A DNA stretch of 64,000 bases from DASRWT01 sp963748485 (GTDB taxonomy: Bacteria; Methylomirabilota; Methylomirabilia; Rokubacteriales; CSP1-6). Positions within the stretch are counted from its first letter, which is position 1. Every line of letters starts with the position of its first letter. The DNA is taken from positions 472,933 through 536,932 of the forward strand of contig CAVVJF010000022.1 in the NCBI GenBank assembly GCA_963748485.1, given 5' to 3'. Of the stretch, positions 17,560 through 26,987 are shown in pieces. The translations under genes and the position numbers were made by a program. The notes under the pieces were generated by a model. That model saw nothing but the letters and a program-made list of their open reading frames with translations. It was not told the origin of the DNA and did not search any database.

Positions 17560-19365
17560 TCAGGGCTGCGGGTTCGCGCGCGCGGCGCGCCAGCGGGCCT
17601 CGGCTTCCGCAAAGCCGGGCCCACGGTCGATGAGCGGAAGGTCACGGGCGCGCCGGCGGCGCGCCTCGTCGGTGGCGGTCTTGTCGATCTCGAGCGTGAC
17701 GGGGTCGAGCGCGACGCCGTAGTCCTCGAGCGCGCCGCGGGCGGTGACGAGCCCGCGGGCCACGTCCTGCCGCACGCGTTCGGGCTCGCGAGTCAGGGGA
17801 TCGCCCCAGCCGCCGCCGCCGCAGGTCTCCAGGCGCAGGAGATCGCCGCGCCGGAGCGTGATGCCGTCACCCAGCGCGGGCAGCTCGCGCTCCGCCGGGG
17901 TGCCGGGGTTCAGGATGATGCGACCGGTGCGCCCGGCGCCGCCGCCGGCCACGCCGTAGGGCGCCACCACGGTGTTCTCCATGCGCGTGGCGAGGTCGGC
18001 CCGCTCGCACAGCACCCGCACGTCGCGGATCACGCCCGCGCCTCCCCGATGGAAGCCGGGGCCGCCCGAGTCCGGCCGCGCCGCGTAGCGCTCCACCCGC
18101 AGCGGGAAGTCGCGCTCCACGTACTCGACGGGGTAGTTCTCCTGGGCGATGTAGTAGATGACGTCTACACCGTCGGCGAACGGCCGCGCGCCGAGCCCCA
18201 CCCCGAGCCCCTCGATGCAGAGGATGGGCCGCTGGGCCGCCTCGTCCCACGCGCGGAAGTAGTAGAGCACGTACACGGGCGAGCCGGCGGGCACCCGCCC
18301 GCCGTTGGCCTGAGCGAGGGCGCCGAAGATGCACGACATCACGCGGAAGCGCGTGTTCGCGCGCATGCCGAGGGGCGCGGGGAAGCGGGGCTTCAGGATG
18401 CTCCCCTCGCGCGCCACCCACTCGTCGAGGTTTTTCAGCAGGCCTTCGTTCACGTCGAGGTCGGGATCCAGCGCCTGGAGATAGCGGCCGAAGGCGATGC
18501 GGAGGAGCCCCGGGTTGGTCATGAAGTTGATCGGCCCGCGCGCCTGATCGTCGGAGCGCGTGCCGTCGAGGCGCACGTGCTCGCCCCGCCGCTCCAGGTC
18601 CAGCTCGATCCGGTACGGCCGCGCCTCCGCGCCGCCGTCGCTGTCGAGGTAATCGTGGAAGGTCCACGCGCCCTCGGGCACGAGGCCCAGGAAGAGCTCG
18701 CGCGCCCGCTGGGCGGTCTGGGCGATGCCGGTGTCGAAGGCGGCGAGCACGGTCGGCGCGCCGTGGCGCGCGAAGAGCTCGGCCAGTCGCGTCTCCGCCA
18801 GCCGGCAGGAGGCCATCATGGCCCGCGTGTCACCCTCCACCAGGTCGGGCAGGCGCGAGTTGCGCAGGAAGATGCGATAGGCCTCCTCGTTCAGCCGGCC
18901 CTCTTGCACGATGCGCACGGGCGGCACGAGCAGGCCCTCGTGGTAGATCTCGGTCGCGTGCGGCGAGATGCTCCCGGCGCGCAGGCCGCCGATGTCCTGG
19001 TAGTGGCCGAACGTGGTGGTGAAGGCCACCACCGCGCCCTCGTGGAACACCGGCACCACGAACACCATGTCCTGGTGATGTTGGACGGCACCGTCCGAGA
19101 GGTAGGGGTCGTTGAACCAGTAGACGTCGCCGGGCCGCATGCTCTCGAGCGGATACGCGCGCACGATGGCGTCGATCATCCCGGGTCCGCTCCCCGAGAT
19201 GTGGCAGGCCACGATGCGGCCGCGCGTGTCGAAGATGCCGACGAAGTAGTCCTTCTTCTCCTTGATGAAGGGCGACATCGCGCAGCGCTCCATCAGGAGC
19301 TCCATGTCCCGGATGGTCGAGGCGAGGCTGCCCCGGATGATCTCCAGCGTGATCGGGTCGACCAT
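17560..19365 (-). CDS. hyuB: Hydantoinase B/oxoprolinase family protein
   Basis: This 601-residue protein matches the HyuB subunit: MVDPITLEIIRGSL at the start, SPFIKEKKDYFVGIFD, PGDVYWFNDPY near 91-101, HYQDIGGLRAGS, and the C-terminal GGGGWGDPLTR. With HyuA it forms an enzyme for ATP-dependent hydrolysis of hydantoins, 5-oxoproline or related ureides; acetone/acetophenone carboxylases share the architecture. Its ATG overlaps the hyuA stop by one base (TGATG), so the two are coupled. The specific substrate is not evident. Confidence 0.93.
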   Translation of the reverse strand: MVDPITLEIIRGSLASTIRDMELLMERCAMSPFIKEKKDYFVGIFDTRGRIVACHISGSGPGMIDAIVRAYPLESMRPGDVYWFNDPYLSDGAVQHHQDMVFVVPVFHEGAVVAFTTTFGHYQDIGGLRAGSISPHATEIYHEGLLVPPVRIVQEGRLNEEAYRIFLRNSRLPDLVEGDTRAMMASCRLAETRLAELFARHGAPTVLAAFDTGIAQTAQRARELFLGLVPEGAWTFHDYLDSDGGAEARPYRIELDLERRGEHVRLDGTRSDDQARGPINFMTNPGLLRIAFGRYLQALDPDLDVNEGLLKNLDEWVAREGSILKPRFPAPLGMRANTRFRVMSCIFGALAQANGGRVPAGSPVYVLYYFRAWDEAAQRPILCIEGLGVGLGARPFADGVDVIYYIAQENYPVEYVERDFPLRVERYAARPDSGGPGFHRGGAGVIRDVRVLCERADLATRMENTVVAPYGVAGGGAGRTGRIILNPGTPAERELPALGDGITLRRGDLLRLETCGGGGWGDPLTREPERVRQDVARGLVTARGALEDYGVALDPVTLEIDKTATDEARRRRARDLPLIDRGPGFAEAEARWRAARANPQP

Positions 19366-21446
19366 CAGCCCCGCTCCAGGATCAGGTCGCCGGCGGTGTC
19401 GACGCGGGCATGGAAGCCGGGCGCCACCAGCGGCGTCGCGTCGTCCTGCTCGATCACCGCCGGGCCCGCGATGACCATGCCCGGCGCGAGGCGGGCCCGC
19501 GCGTAGCGCGGCGTCGCGAGCCAGCCCGCGCCGCGGAAGTAGACGCGGCGCTCGCCCGTCCGCGCGTCGTCGAGGGTGGCGTCCGCCGCGCGCAGGTCGG
19601 CGCCGGCCCGCCGCGGCAGCGCACCGATCGCGGTCACGCGCAGGTTTACCAGCTCGATGGGCGCGCGCGGGAGATCGTAGGTGTAGAGGCGCCGGTGCTC
19701 GGCGTGAAACGTCGCCACCAGCTCGGCGAGCGCCGGCGCCGTCGCCGGCCCCGCGCCCGCCGAGCAGGTGAGCTCGAAGCTCTGATGCTCGTAGCGCAGG
19801 TCGGCGGCGCGCTCGAAGCGCTGCCGCTCGCCCGGCACCTCCTCGCCGTCGAGCCAGGCGCGCGCCTGTGCTTCCAGCTCGCGCCACGCCGATTCGAGCC
19901 GGGGCGCGGTCGCGCCGTCGGTGGCGCGCCGCTCGCCGGGCCCGACGGTGCGGACGAAGGTCGCCCGGATGTCGGTGTCGAGGAGCCCCCAGGTGGAGAG
20001 CACGCCGGGACGGGGCGGGATCACCACGGTGGGAATGTCGAGCAATTCGGCGAGCCGGCACGCGTGCAGCGGGCCCGCGCCCCCGAAGGCGACGAGGGCA
20101 AAACGCCGCGGGTCGTGCCCGCGCCCGATCGACACGGTCCGGATGGCGCGCGCCATGGCGTTGTCGATGATCTCGATGATGCCCGCCGCCGCCTCCTCCA
20201 CGCCGAGGCCGAGCAGCGCGCCCACGCGGCGCTCGATGGCCGCGCGCGCGGCGCCGGCGTCCAGCGGGATCTCGCCGCCCAGCAGCGCGGGCGGGATGCG
20301 GCCGAGCACCAGATGCGCGTCGGTGACGGTGGGCTCACTGCCGCCGCGCCCGTAGCACACGGGCCCCGGCTCCGCGCCCGCGCTGCGCGGGCCCACGCTG
20401 AGCCGGCTGCCGGCGCCGACCGACGCGATGCTGCCGCCACCGGCGCCGATGGTGTGGATGTCCACCATGGGCAGCTTCAGCGGAAACGGCCCGACCATCC
20501 CGTCCTTGGTCACCTCGGGCCGGCCGTCGCGCACGAGACAGATGTCCGCGCTGGTCCCACCCACGTCGATCGAGATGATGTCGCGGTGGCCCGCCGCCCG
20601 CGCCACGCTCACCGCCCCCACCACGCCGGCGGCGGGCCCCGACAGCACGGTCTGCACAGGCTGGCGCACGCAGGTGGCGGCGCTGGTGACGCCGCCGTCC
20701 GACTTCATGATCAGCAGCGGTGCGCGCACGCCTTCCGCGTCGAGGGCCTGGCGCAGCAGCCCCACGTAGCGGCTCACCGGCGGCATCACCGCCGCGTTCA
20801 GCGCGGTGGCCATGCTCCGCTCGAACTCGCGGAACTGCGGCAGCACCTCGGAGGAGAGCGAGACGAGCACGCCGGGGTACTCCTCGGCCAGGATCGCCGC
20901 CATGCGCCGCTCGTGCGCGGGATTGGCGTAGGCATGGAGAAAGACCACCGCCACCGCGGGCACGCCCCCCTGGGCGAGGCGCCGCGCCACGCGGCGCGCC
21001 TCGTCCTCGTCGAGGGGCGTGAGGACGGAGCCGTCCGCGTCGAGTCGCTCCGTCACCTCGAGCACGCGATCGGGCGGGATGGGCCGCGCGGGCTTGCTCC
21101 AGCCGTAGAGGTTGCCGTGGCGCGGGATGTCGTGGCGGCCGATCTCCAGCACGTACTTGAAGCCCGCCGTGGTCACCAGCGCGGTGGGCGGCGTCTTGCC
21201 CTCGAGGATGGCGTTGGTCGCGGTGGTGGTGCCGTGAAACACGCGGAGCACGTCGGGCGGCGTGCGCCCGGCCTGACCGAGCACCTTGCGCACGGCGGTG
21301 ATGAAGCCGTGGGAGAGATCGGCGGGCGTCGACGGCGTCTTCGCCACCCAGGTGGCGCCTGTCTCGGCGTCGGCGTAGGTGATGTCGGTGAAGGTGCCGC
21401 CCACGTCGATGGCGAGCGTCCCCGTGCGGGTCATGGCGCTCGCCAT
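19365..21446 (-). CDS. hyuA: Hydantoinase/oxoprolinase A family protein
   Basis: This 693-residue protein is the actin/Hsp70-fold ATPase subunit. Phosphate-binding segments are IDVGGTFTD near 13-21 and ISIDVGGTSADI near 290-301, with HGTTTATNAILE in between and a C-terminal domain after AFGGAGPLHA. It provides ATP-dependent activation for ring opening with HyuB. Two N-terminal Met residues (positions 1 and 5) are possible starts. The ABC permease gene ends one base upstream, so the ABC exporter and the hydantoinase genes probably form one transcript of five genes ending with the serine hydrolase. Confidence 0.93.
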   Translation of the reverse strand: MASAMTRTGTLAIDVGGTFTDITYADAETGATWVAKTPSTPADLSHGFITAVRKVLGQAGRTPPDVLRVFHGTTTATNAILEGKTPPTALVTTAGFKYVLEIGRHDIPRHGNLYGWSKPARPIPPDRVLEVTERLDADGSVLTPLDEDEARRVARRLAQGGVPAVAVVFLHAYANPAHERRMAAILAEEYPGVLVSLSSEVLPQFREFERSMATALNAAVMPPVSRYVGLLRQALDAEGVRAPLLIMKSDGGVTSAATCVRQPVQTVLSGPAAGVVGAVSVARAAGHRDIISIDVGGTSADICLVRDGRPEVTKDGMVGPFPLKLPMVDIHTIGAGGGSIASVGAGSRLSVGPRSAGAEPGPVCYGRGGSEPTVTDAHLVLGRIPPALLGGEIPLDAGAARAAIERRVGALLGLGVEEAAAGIIEIIDNAMARAIRTVSIGRGHDPRRFALVAFGGAGPLHACRLAELLDIPTVVIPPRPGVLSTWGLLDTDIRATFVRTVGPGERRATDGATAPRLESAWRELEAQARAWLDGEEVPGERQRFERAADLRYEHQSFELTCSAGAGPATAPALAELVATFHAEHRRLYTYDLPRAPIELVNLRVTAIGALPRRAGADLRAADATLDDARTGERRVYFRGAGWLATPRYARARLAPGMVIAGPAVIEQDDATPLVAPGFHARVDTAGDLILERG

Positions 21447-21447
21447 G

Positions 21448-22230
21448 TTACCCGAACTTCCGCGACTCCTCGCGCCGGTACGCCCGGAGCGCGATGGCCA
21501 TGAAGAAGACGGTATACCCGGCCAGCCACGCGAGGCTGGTCAAGAGCGGCTCCGCCGGCGCACCCACCGCGCTCCACGCGAGCTGCCCGTAGTGATACGT
21601 GGGCAGGTACGGGGCCATCTTCTGCACGAAGCCGGGCAGCTGACTCACCGGCATGAAGAGGCCGGAAGCGAAGGCGAGCGGCAGGTAGATGAGGTTGGCG
21701 ACGGCCGGGGCGGCGTTGGGGCCCACGCTATAGCCGATGGCGAAGCCGAGCCCCACGAAGGGGAGCGACCCGGCGAGGAGTCGCACGACCACGTTCGCCC
21801 AGACGGCGAGGTTCTGATGCAGTCCGCCGACGAGCACACCGTAGACGATGAGCGCGGTGATGGAGAGAAGCGAGAAGATGAGGGCGTTCACCACCTTGGC
21901 GGCGATGGCGATGATGGGAGGGAGGGGTGTGGCGCGCAAGAGCATATCCACCTTCTGACCGCGCTCGACGGCGACGCCGATGCCGAAGCCGTACACCATG
22001 ACATTGCCCACCGCGTACGCGGCGAAGGACGCGAGGAGGTAGGCGCCCACGCTCACGCCGTTGGGAAAGGTCTGACGAACGAACGGCAGGCCGAAGAAGG
22101 TGAAAAAGACGATGGGCAGCAGCAGGCTGGTCAGGCTGAAGGCGGCCACGCGCCAGCGCATCCTGAGCTCGCTGCGCGTCTGGGCGAGCAGCATGGGGAG
22201 AAGCGGCGCCGTCGCCCGACCGGTGGTCAT
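21448..22230 (-). CDS. ABC-2 type transporter permease
   Basis: This 260-residue membrane protein has six hydrophobic segments, including LTSLLLPIVFFTFFGLPF, AAYAVGNVMVYGFGIGV and the C-terminal LAWLAGYTVFFMAIALRAY. The loop NLIYLPLAFASGLFMPVSQLP is the ABC-2 family signature region. It should form the export channel together with the ATPase encoded directly upstream, whose stop overlaps this gene's start by 4 nt. Substrate unknown; drug, lipid or polysaccharide export are all possible. Confidence 0.9.
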   Translation of the reverse strand: MTTGRATAPLLPMLLAQTRSELRMRWRVAAFSLTSLLLPIVFFTFFGLPFVRQTFPNGVSVGAYLLASFAAYAVGNVMVYGFGIGVAVERGQKVDMLLRATPLPPIIAIAAKVVNALIFSLLSITALIVYGVLVGGLHQNLAVWANVVVRLLAGSLPFVGLGFAIGYSVGPNAAPAVANLIYLPLAFASGLFMPVSQLPGFVQKMAPYLPTYHYGQLAWSAVGAPAEPLLTSLAWLAGYTVFFMAIALRAYRREESRKFG

Positions 22231-23132
22231 GCCGCCTCGCTCCGCCGCGTGAGGGAGAGGAACGCTTCCTCGAGATCCGCCCCCATCACTTCCAGCTCCC
22301 GCATCTCGATGCCGCGCTGGAACAAGGCGCGCAAGACCGACTCCGGCTCATTGGTGAGGAAGCGCACGCGACCGTCGGCGGTGTCGAGGGCGGTCACCGC
22401 GAGCCCGTCGAAGGCGGCGGCGGGCAGGGGGGCCGGCGTCCGGAAGGCCACGCGCTTGGCTGCCACGCGCGCCATCAGGTCGCGCGGGGCGGCGTCCGCG
22501 ATGACGACGCCGCGGTCGATCACCACGATGCGCCGGGCCAACTCCTCCGCCTCGCGGAGGTAGTGCGTGGTGAAGACGACCGTCTTGCCGCCGCTGGCCA
22601 GCGTGTGGATGCTGGCCACGAACGCGCGGCGCGCCTCGACGTCCATCGCCACCGTGGGCTCATCCAGGAAGAGCGCATCCGGATTGCCGCAGACGGCGAG
22701 CGCGAAGTACAGGCGCTGGCGCTGGCCCGCGGACAGGGTGCCGATTCGCGCGTCGGCCTTGTCGGTGAGCCCGGCGAGCGTCAGCGCCTGCTCGGGCGGC
22801 ATCGGAGATGGGTAGTAGGTGCCGAAGAGCGTCACCAGCTCGCGGGGCGTCAGCACGCCGGTGGTCCCCGACTCCTGCAGCATCACACCGGCGCGGCTCC
22901 GGGCGCGGCGATCGGTCGGCGGTAGGCCGAAGAGCCGTACCGCGCCCGAGGTGGGTGCGCGAAGCCCCAGCATGAGGCCGACTGACGTGGTCTTTCCCGC
23001 GCCGTTTGGCCCGAGCATCGCCACGACCTCGCCCGGCTGAATGGCGAGGCTGATCCCCCGCACGGCGTCCACGGCGCCGTAGCGCTTGGTGACCTTCTCC
23101 AGCTCAACGACCGGCGCGGCGGCGGGGCTCAT
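22227..23132 (-). CDS. ABC transporter ATP-binding protein
   Basis: This 301-residue ATPase has Walker A GPNGAGKTT at residues 41-49, the signature LSAGQ at 133-137 and Walker B LFLDEPT at 154-160, followed by a C-terminal extension of about 100 residues as in DrrA/CcmA-type exporters. It energises the ABC-2 permease encoded next to it. It is the first gene of the minus-strand block running from 23132 to 16709. The glutamine of the Q-loop is in MLQES near 86. Confidence 0.93.
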   Translation of the reverse strand: MSPAAAPVVELEKVTKRYGAVDAVRGISLAIQPGEVVAMLGPNGAGKTTSVGLMLGLRAPTSGAVRLFGLPPTDRRARSRAGVMLQESGTTGVLTPRELVTLFGTYYPSPMPPEQALTLAGLTDKADARIGTLSAGQRQRLYFALAVCGNPDALFLDEPTVAMDVEARRAFVASIHTLASGGKTVVFTTHYLREAEELARRIVVIDRGVVIADAAPRDLMARVAAKRVAFRTPAPLPAAAFDGLAVTALDTADGRVRFLTNEPESVLRALFQRGIEMRELEVMGADLEEAFLSLTRRSEAA

Positions 23133-23202
23133 GGGGCCCCATCCTATCGCGACTTGAGGTACCTTCGACCGACAGGCACAACGTCACGACAAGGAGATAC
23201 GC

Positions 23203-23637
23203 GTGCTCTCGTCCCCTATCCTCCTGGCCATGCTCGCCGGCGCCTCCGCCGCGACCTGGACCGTCTGCCTCAAGCTCGGCTCCACCAGGGTGACCGCCGC
23301 GCTCGGCGCGCTTGTGGTCACCAGCGGGGCCTTCGTCATGAACGCGATCGTGCTCCTCGTGATGCGCGGGCGCGGCCAGGAGATCGTCTTCGACTCGGGC
23401 GCGCTCTGGCTCATGGTGGTGGCGGGCGTCGCCGCCGCCGGCGTCGACATCTTCTCGCTGCTCGCCTACGAGCGCGGCCTGCGCATCTCCTCCTCGCTCA
23501 TCGTCGGGGGCACATCCACTGCGCTCGTCATGATCATTGGGTTCGTGGCTCTCCACGAGCCGGTAACGTGGGCGCGCCTCCTGGCCATCGGGCTCATCGC
23601 GGCTGGCATCCTGGTGCTGCAGACGCAGGGCGGGTAG
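23203..23637 (+). CDS. EamA/SMR-like small membrane transporter
   Basis: This 144-residue protein has four hydrophobic helices (about residues 5-23, 33-52, 66-86 and 120-139) and resembles a half-size EamA (DMT superfamily) domain, with the C-terminal WARLLAIGLIAAGILVLQ segment typical of that family. Half-size members act as dimers to export small metabolites. The start is GTG with AAGGAG 7 nt upstream. It is divergent from the ABC ATPase gene 70 nt away. The substrate is unknown. Confidence 0.8.
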   Translation: MLSSPILLAMLAGASAATWTVCLKLGSTRVTAALGALVVTSGAFVMNAIVLLVMRGRGQEIVFDSGALWLMVVAGVAAAGVDIFSLLAYERGLRISSSLIVGGTSTALVMIIGFVALHEPVTWARLLAIGLIAAGILVLQTQGG

Positions 23638-23680
23638 GCCTGCACGGCTCTCCGACCGCCGTCCCGGCGCGAAATGCGGT

Positions 23681-23712
23681 ATGTTCGGGCACCCCATGGA
23701 GGTCCCGAACAT
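23681..23712. promoter_or_regulatory. 9-bp inverted repeat enclosing the ribosome binding site
   Basis: ATGTTCGGG (23681-23689) and CCCGAACAT (23704-23712) form a perfect inverted repeat around a 14-nt loop. The right arm includes the first two bases of the ATG at 23711 and the loop carries GGAGG. It could be an operator or an RNA hairpin that hides the start codon of the binding-protein gene. Confidence 0.4.
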
Positions 23713-24703
23713 GAAGTCGATCTGGCGATTCGCCATCGTCTGTGCCACCGTGAGCCTTGTTGCCGGGCCGATCTTGGCTCTGGCCCAATCCGCGCCCAGA
23801 ACACCCCGCGTAGGGTACCTCGTGGCCGGAGGTCGGACGCCCGACGGCCTCGCGCCCCACACCCTGCGTGAGAGTCTGACCGCGCTGGGGTACGTCGAGG
23901 GTCGGAACATCGCCTACGAGGTGCGGTTTGCCGAGGGGAAGCTCGATCGGCTGCCCGAGCTGGCTGCAGAGCTCGTCCGGCTCAAGGTCGACGTCATCGC
24001 GACGCAAGGGGGCCTGGCGACGGTGGCGGCGTCACGGGCAACGTCCACCACTCCCATCGTCATTGCGGTCTCCGCCGGCGACGCCGTGGCGACCGGGCTG
24101 ATCGCGAGCCTGGCGCGCCCGGGCGGCAACGTGACCGGCATGAGCGACGAGGTCGTGCAGCTCAGCGCCAAGCGGATGGAGATCTTGAAGGAAGCGGCAC
24201 CCAAAGCGACGCGGATCGCGGTGATGTGGAATCGTGACGACGCCGGCATGACGCTTCGCTATCGCGAGATCGAAAAGTCGGCGCGCACCCTCAACGTGGA
24301 GGTACAACCGCTCGGCGTGCGCGAGCCGGGCGATTTCCAGCAGGCCTTCGCGGAGATGACACGGCGGCGGCCCGACGCCATGTTCGTGGTCGCGGACGCT
24401 CTCACGAGCATGAATCGGAAGCACGTGCTCGAGTTTGCCGCCGCCCAGCGCATTCCCGCCATGTACGAGTTCGGCTTCATCGTCCGTGATGGCGGGCTGA
24501 TCTCATATGGGCCGAGCGGCGACGACGAGCTGCGCCGCGCCGCCGACTACATCGATCGGATTCTCAAGGGGGCCAAGCCGGCTGATCTCCCCGCGCAGCA
24601 GCCCACCCGCTACTATCTCTCGATTAACCTGAAGACGGCGGCGGCGCTAGGTCTGACGATGTCGCCATCGCTGCTGCTGCGGGCCGATAGTGTGGTCGAG
24701 TAG
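23711..24703 (+). CDS. ABC transporter substrate-binding protein (PF04392 type)
   Basis: This 330-residue protein has a signal peptide (MKSIWRFAIVCATVSLVAG, cleavage near ALAQS) and the ABC_sub_bind fold: RVGYLVAGG, LRESLTALGYVEGRN, DVIATQGGLAT, VTGMS, and the terminal pair YYLSINLKTAAALGL. Family members bind small ligands for an ABC importer, but no permease or ATPase is adjacent, as is usual for these orphan binding proteins. The Met at 23711 has GGAGG upstream and gives a proper signal peptide; 23696 is an alternative. The start region sits inside an inverted repeat. Confidence 0.88.
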   Translation: MKSIWRFAIVCATVSLVAGPILALAQSAPRTPRVGYLVAGGRTPDGLAPHTLRESLTALGYVEGRNIAYEVRFAEGKLDRLPELAAELVRLKVDVIATQGGLATVAASRATSTTPIVIAVSAGDAVATGLIASLARPGGNVTGMSDEVVQLSAKRMEILKEAAPKATRIAVMWNRDDAGMTLRYREIEKSARTLNVEVQPLGVREPGDFQQAFAEMTRRRPDAMFVVADALTSMNRKHVLEFAAAQRIPAMYEFGFIVRDGGLISYGPSGDDELRRAADYIDRILKGAKPADLPAQQPTRYYLSINLKTAAALGLTMSPSLLLRADSVVE

Positions 24704-24724
24704 GCGCAAAGCGTAGGAGCGCCA

Positions 24725-25258
24725 ATGGCCGAGACGCTCGCCGCCTTCAACCTCAGGCGGTGGATCGACGAGCACCGGGACCTGCTCAAGCCGCCGGTGG
24801 GCGCGGAGATGATCTGGCGCGACTCCCAGTTCATCGTCATGATCATCGGCGGCCCCAATGCCCGGCGAGACTTCCACGTCGACCCCAGCGACGAGTTCTT
24901 CTATCAGCTGGAAGGCGACATGGTCCTGGAGTACATCGACGGCAACGGCAAGCGGCAACGTGCCCCCATCCGGCAGGGCGAGGTGCTCCTGCTGCCGGCG
25001 AACACTCCGCATTCGCCGCAGCGTCCGGCGGGCTCCGTGGGACTCGTGGTGGAGCGAGTGCGTGGGGCGGAGGAGCCGGAGGCCTACGCGTGGTATTGCG
25101 AGCGGTGCGATGCGAAGCTGTACAGCCTGGAGCGCGGGCGCGAAGACCTCCTGCTCGAGCTCAAGCGCGTCAACCAGGAGTTCAACGCCAGCGACGCGCT
25201 GCGCACGTGCAAGGCGTGCGGCCATGTGCAGCCGGCGCCGACCGGACCTCGGGTCTAG
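24725..25258 (+). CDS. nbaC: 3-hydroxyanthranilate 3,4-dioxygenase
   Basis: This 177-residue cupin dioxygenase opens the ring of 3-hydroxyanthranilate in the kynurenine pathway, giving the precursor of quinolinate or 2-aminomuconate. Iron ligands are His51, Glu57 and His96, and the substrate-binding arginines are Arg47 and Arg99. The C-terminal rubredoxin-like metal site of the bacterial enzymes is intact (Cys125, Cys128, Cys162, Cys165). The length matches the family. Other kynurenine-pathway genes are not in the window. GTAGGAGCGCC precedes the ATG. It lies 21 nt after the binding-protein gene. Confidence 0.95.
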   Translation: MAETLAAFNLRRWIDEHRDLLKPPVGAEMIWRDSQFIVMIIGGPNARRDFHVDPSDEFFYQLEGDMVLEYIDGNGKRQRAPIRQGEVLLLPANTPHSPQRPAGSVGLVVERVRGAEEPEAYAWYCERCDAKLYSLERGREDLLLELKRVNQEFNASDALRTCKACGHVQPAPTGPRV

Positions 25259-25268
25259 GGGGACTCAG

Positions 25269-26492
25269 GTGTCGTCTCCGGTGACGCTGGTGGGCCTGTT
25301 CGCGAGCTTGCTGCTCGTGGTCCCCGCGTTCGCAGCGCCTGATGAGGCCGAGCTCGGCAAGGCCGAGGGATATCCCCTCTGCCCGGGATTGGTCCGGCCC
25401 GAGAACCGGTGTCTCGTCGCGCTGGTGAGCCGTTTCGACGAGCTCTTTCCCGCGCGGACGATCTCGAGGGGAGAGGAGACGCAGGTCCTGAAGCGAGCCC
25501 CTACCGAGCCCGCCATCGAGTACCGCCACCAGGGCCAGCGCGGCGGGCTGGACGACTACCTCGCGCGCAATCGCACCACCGGGCTGCTGATCCTGAAAGG
25601 CGACACGATTCTCGTCGAGCGCTACCAATACGACCGCACGCCGGAGCATCGCATGGCCTCCTACTCGATGGCGAAGACCATAGTCGCGATGCTCGTCGGG
25701 GTGGCCCTGTCGGAGGGAAAGATACGGTCGCTGGACGATCGGCCCGAGCAGTACGTGGCCGAGCTCAGGGGCACCCCCTACGGTGAGACACCGCTGCGTT
25801 ACTTGTTGACCATGTCCTCGGGGGTCCGGTTCAGAGAAATCTATAGCGGTGACGATGATGTCTTCACCCTCGGTCGGCTGTCGCTCCTGGGCGAGAGCGA
25901 AGGCGGTGCCGCCACGGTGCTGCCCTTCCGTACCCGCGACAGGGTACCCGGTCAGCGCTTTTCCTATTCCTCGGCCGAGACCCAGGTTCTTGGCCTCGTG
26001 CTTCGTGCGGCGACGGGGAAGCCCCTCACCGAGTATCTCTCTGAGAAGATCTGGCGTCCGATGGGCGCGGAAGCCGACGCCTCGTGGCTGGTCGACAAAG
26101 GAGGCCACGAGGTGGCGTTCATCGGTGTCAACGCCCGCCTCCGTGATTACGGCCGCCTGGGCCGGCTGCTCGCGAACGACGGCGTGCGCGACGGCCGTCA
26201 GATCATCCCGCCCGCCTGGGTGCACGCGGCGACCACGCCACCAGCGAAACAGTTCGAGCCCGGCAACACCGGCTCGCTTCTCGGGTACGGCTACCAGACG
26301 TGGCTCGTCCCCGGCGCCGAGCGGCAGTTCATGCTGCGGGGCCTGCGGGGACAGGCGGTGTACGTCGACCCCAAGTCGAAGGTCGTGACGGTCCACACCG
26401 CGGTGAGCCCGATCGGCGCCGGGATGGGGGAGATGCTGGCGCTCTGGACCGGCGTGGTGAAGAGCCTCGCCGATTCGCACTCCACCCCGTGA
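25269..26492 (+). CDS. Exported serine hydrolase, class C beta-lactamase family
   Basis: This 407-residue protein starts at GTG after GGGGGACTCAG and has a signal peptide (residues 1-22, VVPAFAAP). The SxxK motif is SMAK (Ser133-Lys136); the second motif is YSS at 233-235 instead of the YAN usual in AmpC. It belongs to the PF00144 group of esterases, D-aminopeptidases and penicillin-binding-like proteins rather than true beta-lactamases. It should act in the periplasm. It starts 10 nt after the dioxygenase stop and is followed 14 nt later by a DUF488 gene. Confidence 0.88.
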   Translation: MSSPVTLVGLFASLLLVVPAFAAPDEAELGKAEGYPLCPGLVRPENRCLVALVSRFDELFPARTISRGEETQVLKRAPTEPAIEYRHQGQRGGLDDYLARNRTTGLLILKGDTILVERYQYDRTPEHRMASYSMAKTIVAMLVGVALSEGKIRSLDDRPEQYVAELRGTPYGETPLRYLLTMSSGVRFREIYSGDDDVFTLGRLSLLGESEGGAATVLPFRTRDRVPGQRFSYSSAETQVLGLVLRAATGKPLTEYLSEKIWRPMGAEADASWLVDKGGHEVAFIGVNARLRDYGRLGRLLANDGVRDGRQIIPPAWVHAATTPPAKQFEPGNTGSLLGYGYQTWLVPGAERQFMLRGLRGQAVYVDPKSKVVTVHTAVSPIGAGMGEMLALWTGVVKSLADSHSTP

Positions 26493-26506
26493 GTCCGCAG
26501 CCCGCG

Positions 26507-26923
26507 ATGAAGGTCTACACGATCGGCTACGGGGGCCGGACGAAGCTAGAGTTCCTCGACCTGCTCAAGGCCAACGGCGTGATGACCGTCGCGGATATTC
26601 GCGTGAACCCTCACAACGCGTACATGGGCACCTGGGTGAAGGCGAGCACGCCGGGCAAAGGCATCGAAAGCTGGCTGGCCAAGGAGGGCATCGTGTATCA
26701 GTCGTTCCCCGAGCTCGGAAACCGATTCCGCGAGCTCAAGGACTGGAAGGAGCGCTACGAGGCCCTGCTGCGCCAGGACGGGGACCGGCTGACCGAGCGA
26801 TTGAGGGCGGCGCCTGCGCCCTACTGCCTGCTCTGCGCGGAGCGGTTCGCCGCGAGCTGTCATCGGCAGCTCGTCGCCAGGTATCTGGCCGAGCACCATG
26901 GGGTCACCGTCGAGGATCTCTAG
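26507..26923 (+). CDS. DUF488 domain-containing protein
   Basis: This 138-residue protein matches the DUF488 family: YTIGYGGRTKLEFLDLL at the start, VADIRVNPHN near 28-37, and the C-terminal CLLCAE...SCHRQLVARYL motif with conserved cysteines and histidine. The biochemical function of the family is unknown. It lies 14 nt after the serine hydrolase gene and 64 nt before the selenoprotein gene. The start is the first Met that gives the family N-terminus. Confidence 0.88.
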   Translation: MKVYTIGYGGRTKLEFLDLLKANGVMTVADIRVNPHNAYMGTWVKASTPGKGIESWLAKEGIVYQSFPELGNRFRELKDWKERYEALLRQDGDRLTERLRAAPAPYCLLCAERFAASCHRQLVARYLAEHHGVTVEDL

Positions 26924-26987
26924 CCGCGGTCACCCCGCTGCCTGGTGTACTATCGGCCGCACAATTGGCCCACGGAAGGAGACACGC

